Shown here: positions 35,012 through 35,846 of the stretch, in pieces
Position numbering within the stretch: position 1 is the first letter of the stretch
Layout: the number at the start of each line of letters is the position of its first letter
DNA from: Lachnospiraceae bacterium
Lineage (GTDB): Bacteria; Bacillota; Clostridia; Lachnospirales; Lachnospiraceae
Assembly (NCBI GenBank): GCA_017542245.1
Contig: JAFXXN010000184.1
Location: 1-35,846, forward strand
Direction of reading: 5' to 3'
Length of the DNA stretch: 35,846 nucleotides
Program-made: the position numbers and the translations under genes
Notes under the pieces: model-generated
The model's input: only the letters and a program-made list of their open reading frames with translations
Told to the model about the DNA's origin: nothing
Database searches by the model: none

Positions 35012-35695
35012 ATGAAAGAAAAACAATTGTTTACGATACGGGAAGTTGTAAAACAATACTACAATGGTGAAGATATATATGAGCATTATGCAGATGAAGC
35101 GGATGAAGTTATAAAGACGATTGACGAAAAAAAGCTAAAAGAGGAATGTATAAAAGCGTATAACAAACAAGAAAATAAAATCTGGCAGATAGGAAAAATG
35201 TCTGTGAATAAAATAGCCTGTATAACATGTCTTATAGTATTCGCTTTGACGGCGACAGGTTTTGTTGTAGTTTCGGGATACATAAAAAGTCTAACAGTAG
35301 TAGAAAAGGAGGATCATTCGGAAGTAGAATATGCGAATAGTGACTTGATGAGAAATGAAGTAATGGAGATTATTGAACAATATATCGAACCCATATGGAT
35401 TCCGGAAGGGTATCATTTTGCAAAAGCATATAAAAAAGAAAAGGAATATAACATAGTCTATCAATCTGATATTGATGATTATCGGATATTATATTCGCAA
35501 TCTCTTCTTAGTATGAAAATCAATTATGGTGCAGAAAAGGGCGAAAAAGAAAATGTCATATTTGGAGAATATTCAGGAGAATTTATAAAAACAAAAAATG
35601 GCAATTATTTGATAATAACTGATGGAATGTATTTATACAGTATTATAGCGTCCAATTTATCAAAAGAGGAAATGATCAAAATGCTAAAAAAATAA
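35012..35695 (+). CDS. Membrane-anchored protein with DUF4367-like domain, probable anti-sigma factor
   Basis: From ATG 35012 (MKEKQLFTIREVVKQYYNGE) this is 227 residues: a charged cytosolic N-terminal part of about 65 residues, one membrane helix (KIACITCLIVFALTATGFVV), and an outer domain with WIPEGYHFAKAYKKEKEYNI and ending SIIASNLSKEEMIKMLKK, the pattern of DUF4367 proteins encoded next to ECF sigma genes. The gene lies 53 nt after the sigma gene. An in-frame TTG at 34985 could add nine residues; GGGGG sits close to the chosen ATG, so the start is uncertain. Holding the cognate sigma at the membrane is inferred from context. Confidence 0.65.
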   Translation: MKEKQLFTIREVVKQYYNGEDIYEHYADEADEVIKTIDEKKLKEECIKAYNKQENKIWQIGKMSVNKIACITCLIVFALTATGFVVVSGYIKSLTVVEKEDHSEVEYANSDLMRNEVMEIIEQYIEPIWIPEGYHFAKAYKKEKEYNIVYQSDIDDYRILYSQSLLSMKINYGAEKGEKENVIFGEYSGEFIKTKNGNYLIITDGMYLYSIIASNLSKEEMIKMLKK

Positions 35696-35745
35696 TATGT
35701 ATACATTAGGAGCTTCCTGTATAATATAAACAGTGAAGGAAATCC

Positions 35746-35810
35746 TTGACATTGAAAAATACCTCAAGTAAAGTTGGATTATTACTGACTGGCCAGTTGG
35801 TAAAATCCAA
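35746..35810 (+). promoter_or_regulatory. Promoter-like site with large dyad before the last partial gene
   Basis: TTGACA 35746-35751 and TAAAGT 35769-35774, spacing 17 bp, lead directly into a dyad: TTGGATT 35774-35780 pairs with 35804-35810, TAC with GTA, and the perfect centre ACTGGCCAGT is at 35788-35797. No U-tract follows. It could be an operator over the start site or a 5' RNA hairpin. Confidence 0.45.
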
Positions 35811-35830
35811 AAATACGAGAGGTATCTAAA

Positions 35831-35846
35831 ATGAATCTTAAAACAA
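35831..35846 (+). CDS. Start of an unidentified gene, cut by window end
   Basis: ATG at 35831 reads MNLKT before the window ends, with GAGAGG 8 nt upstream. Too short to identify. Confidence 0.4.

Noticed and set aside
35774-35846. Terminal inverted repeat of an insertion sequence at the window end
   Set aside because: The repeat is a single centred dyad next to a promoter, and no transposase can be recognised from the five visible codons.

Overview
The window looks like a chromosomal segment of a low-to-moderate GC Gram-positive anaerobe of the class Clostridia, most likely a Lachnospiraceae (Butyrivibrio-like) genome. The reasons are the Firmicutes-type S10-spc-alpha gene order with the map, infA and rpmJ genes inside it, the zinc-ribbon forms of S14, L36 and adenylate kinase, strong AGGAGG ribosome binding sites, an enlarged L17, and ECF sigma/anti-sigma plus FtsX-type ABC modules. 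The genus assignment is inference.

Region 1 (1-14198) is the ribosomal supercluster, all on the plus strand: rplB (3' part), rpsS, rplV, rpsC, rplP, rpmC, rpsQ, rplN, rplX, rplE, rpsN, rpsH, rplF, rplR, rpsE, rpmD, rplO, secY, adk, map, infA, rpmJ, rpsM, rpsK, rpsD, rpoA, rplQ, closed by a strong terminator. Four gaps inside it are unusually long and full of inverted repeats: rpsS-rplV, rpsH-rplF, secY-adk (a roughly 200-nt nested fold) and rpmJ-rpsM (a leader with a terminator-like hairpin).

Region 2 (14199-16966) holds a three-S1-domain RNA-binding protein with its own promoter, then a convergent minus-strand esterase of the polyhydroxybutyrate-depolymerase/LpqC type. The esterase appears to carry a degenerate second hydrolase domain and an unusual long-spacer promoter containing a dyad.

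Region 3 (17034-30720) is a glutamine/ammonium block: pyrG, glmS, an Amt-PII fusion (broken by a one-base frameshift), purF, gltD and gltB. Every enzyme here either uses glutamine as amide donor or belongs to glutamate synthase, and the fusion takes up and senses ammonium. Four of the transcription units (pyrG, amt, purF, gltD) start at near-consensus promoters. Each is followed within about 10-15 nt of the predicted start site by a GC-rich hairpin and a U-rich tract, that is, a terminator at the very 5' end of the message. The hairpins fall into two related sequence families and the amt leader has both. This is my best candidate for an undescribed regulatory system.

Region 4 (30721-35846) is AT-richer accessory DNA: a 35-codon minus-strand ORF whose promoter lies between 11-bp inverted repeats; a three-gene FtsX/MacB-type ABC exporter; an ECF sigma factor gene interrupted by one in-frame TAG; a membrane-anchored DUF4367-type anti-sigma candidate; and the first codons of another gene. 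The exporter operon and the sigma gene are preceded by the same promoter-like block (28 identical bases plus a TGTCCC box at identical spacing), which suggests an autoregulated sigma regulon whose sigma gene may be inactivated in this strain.
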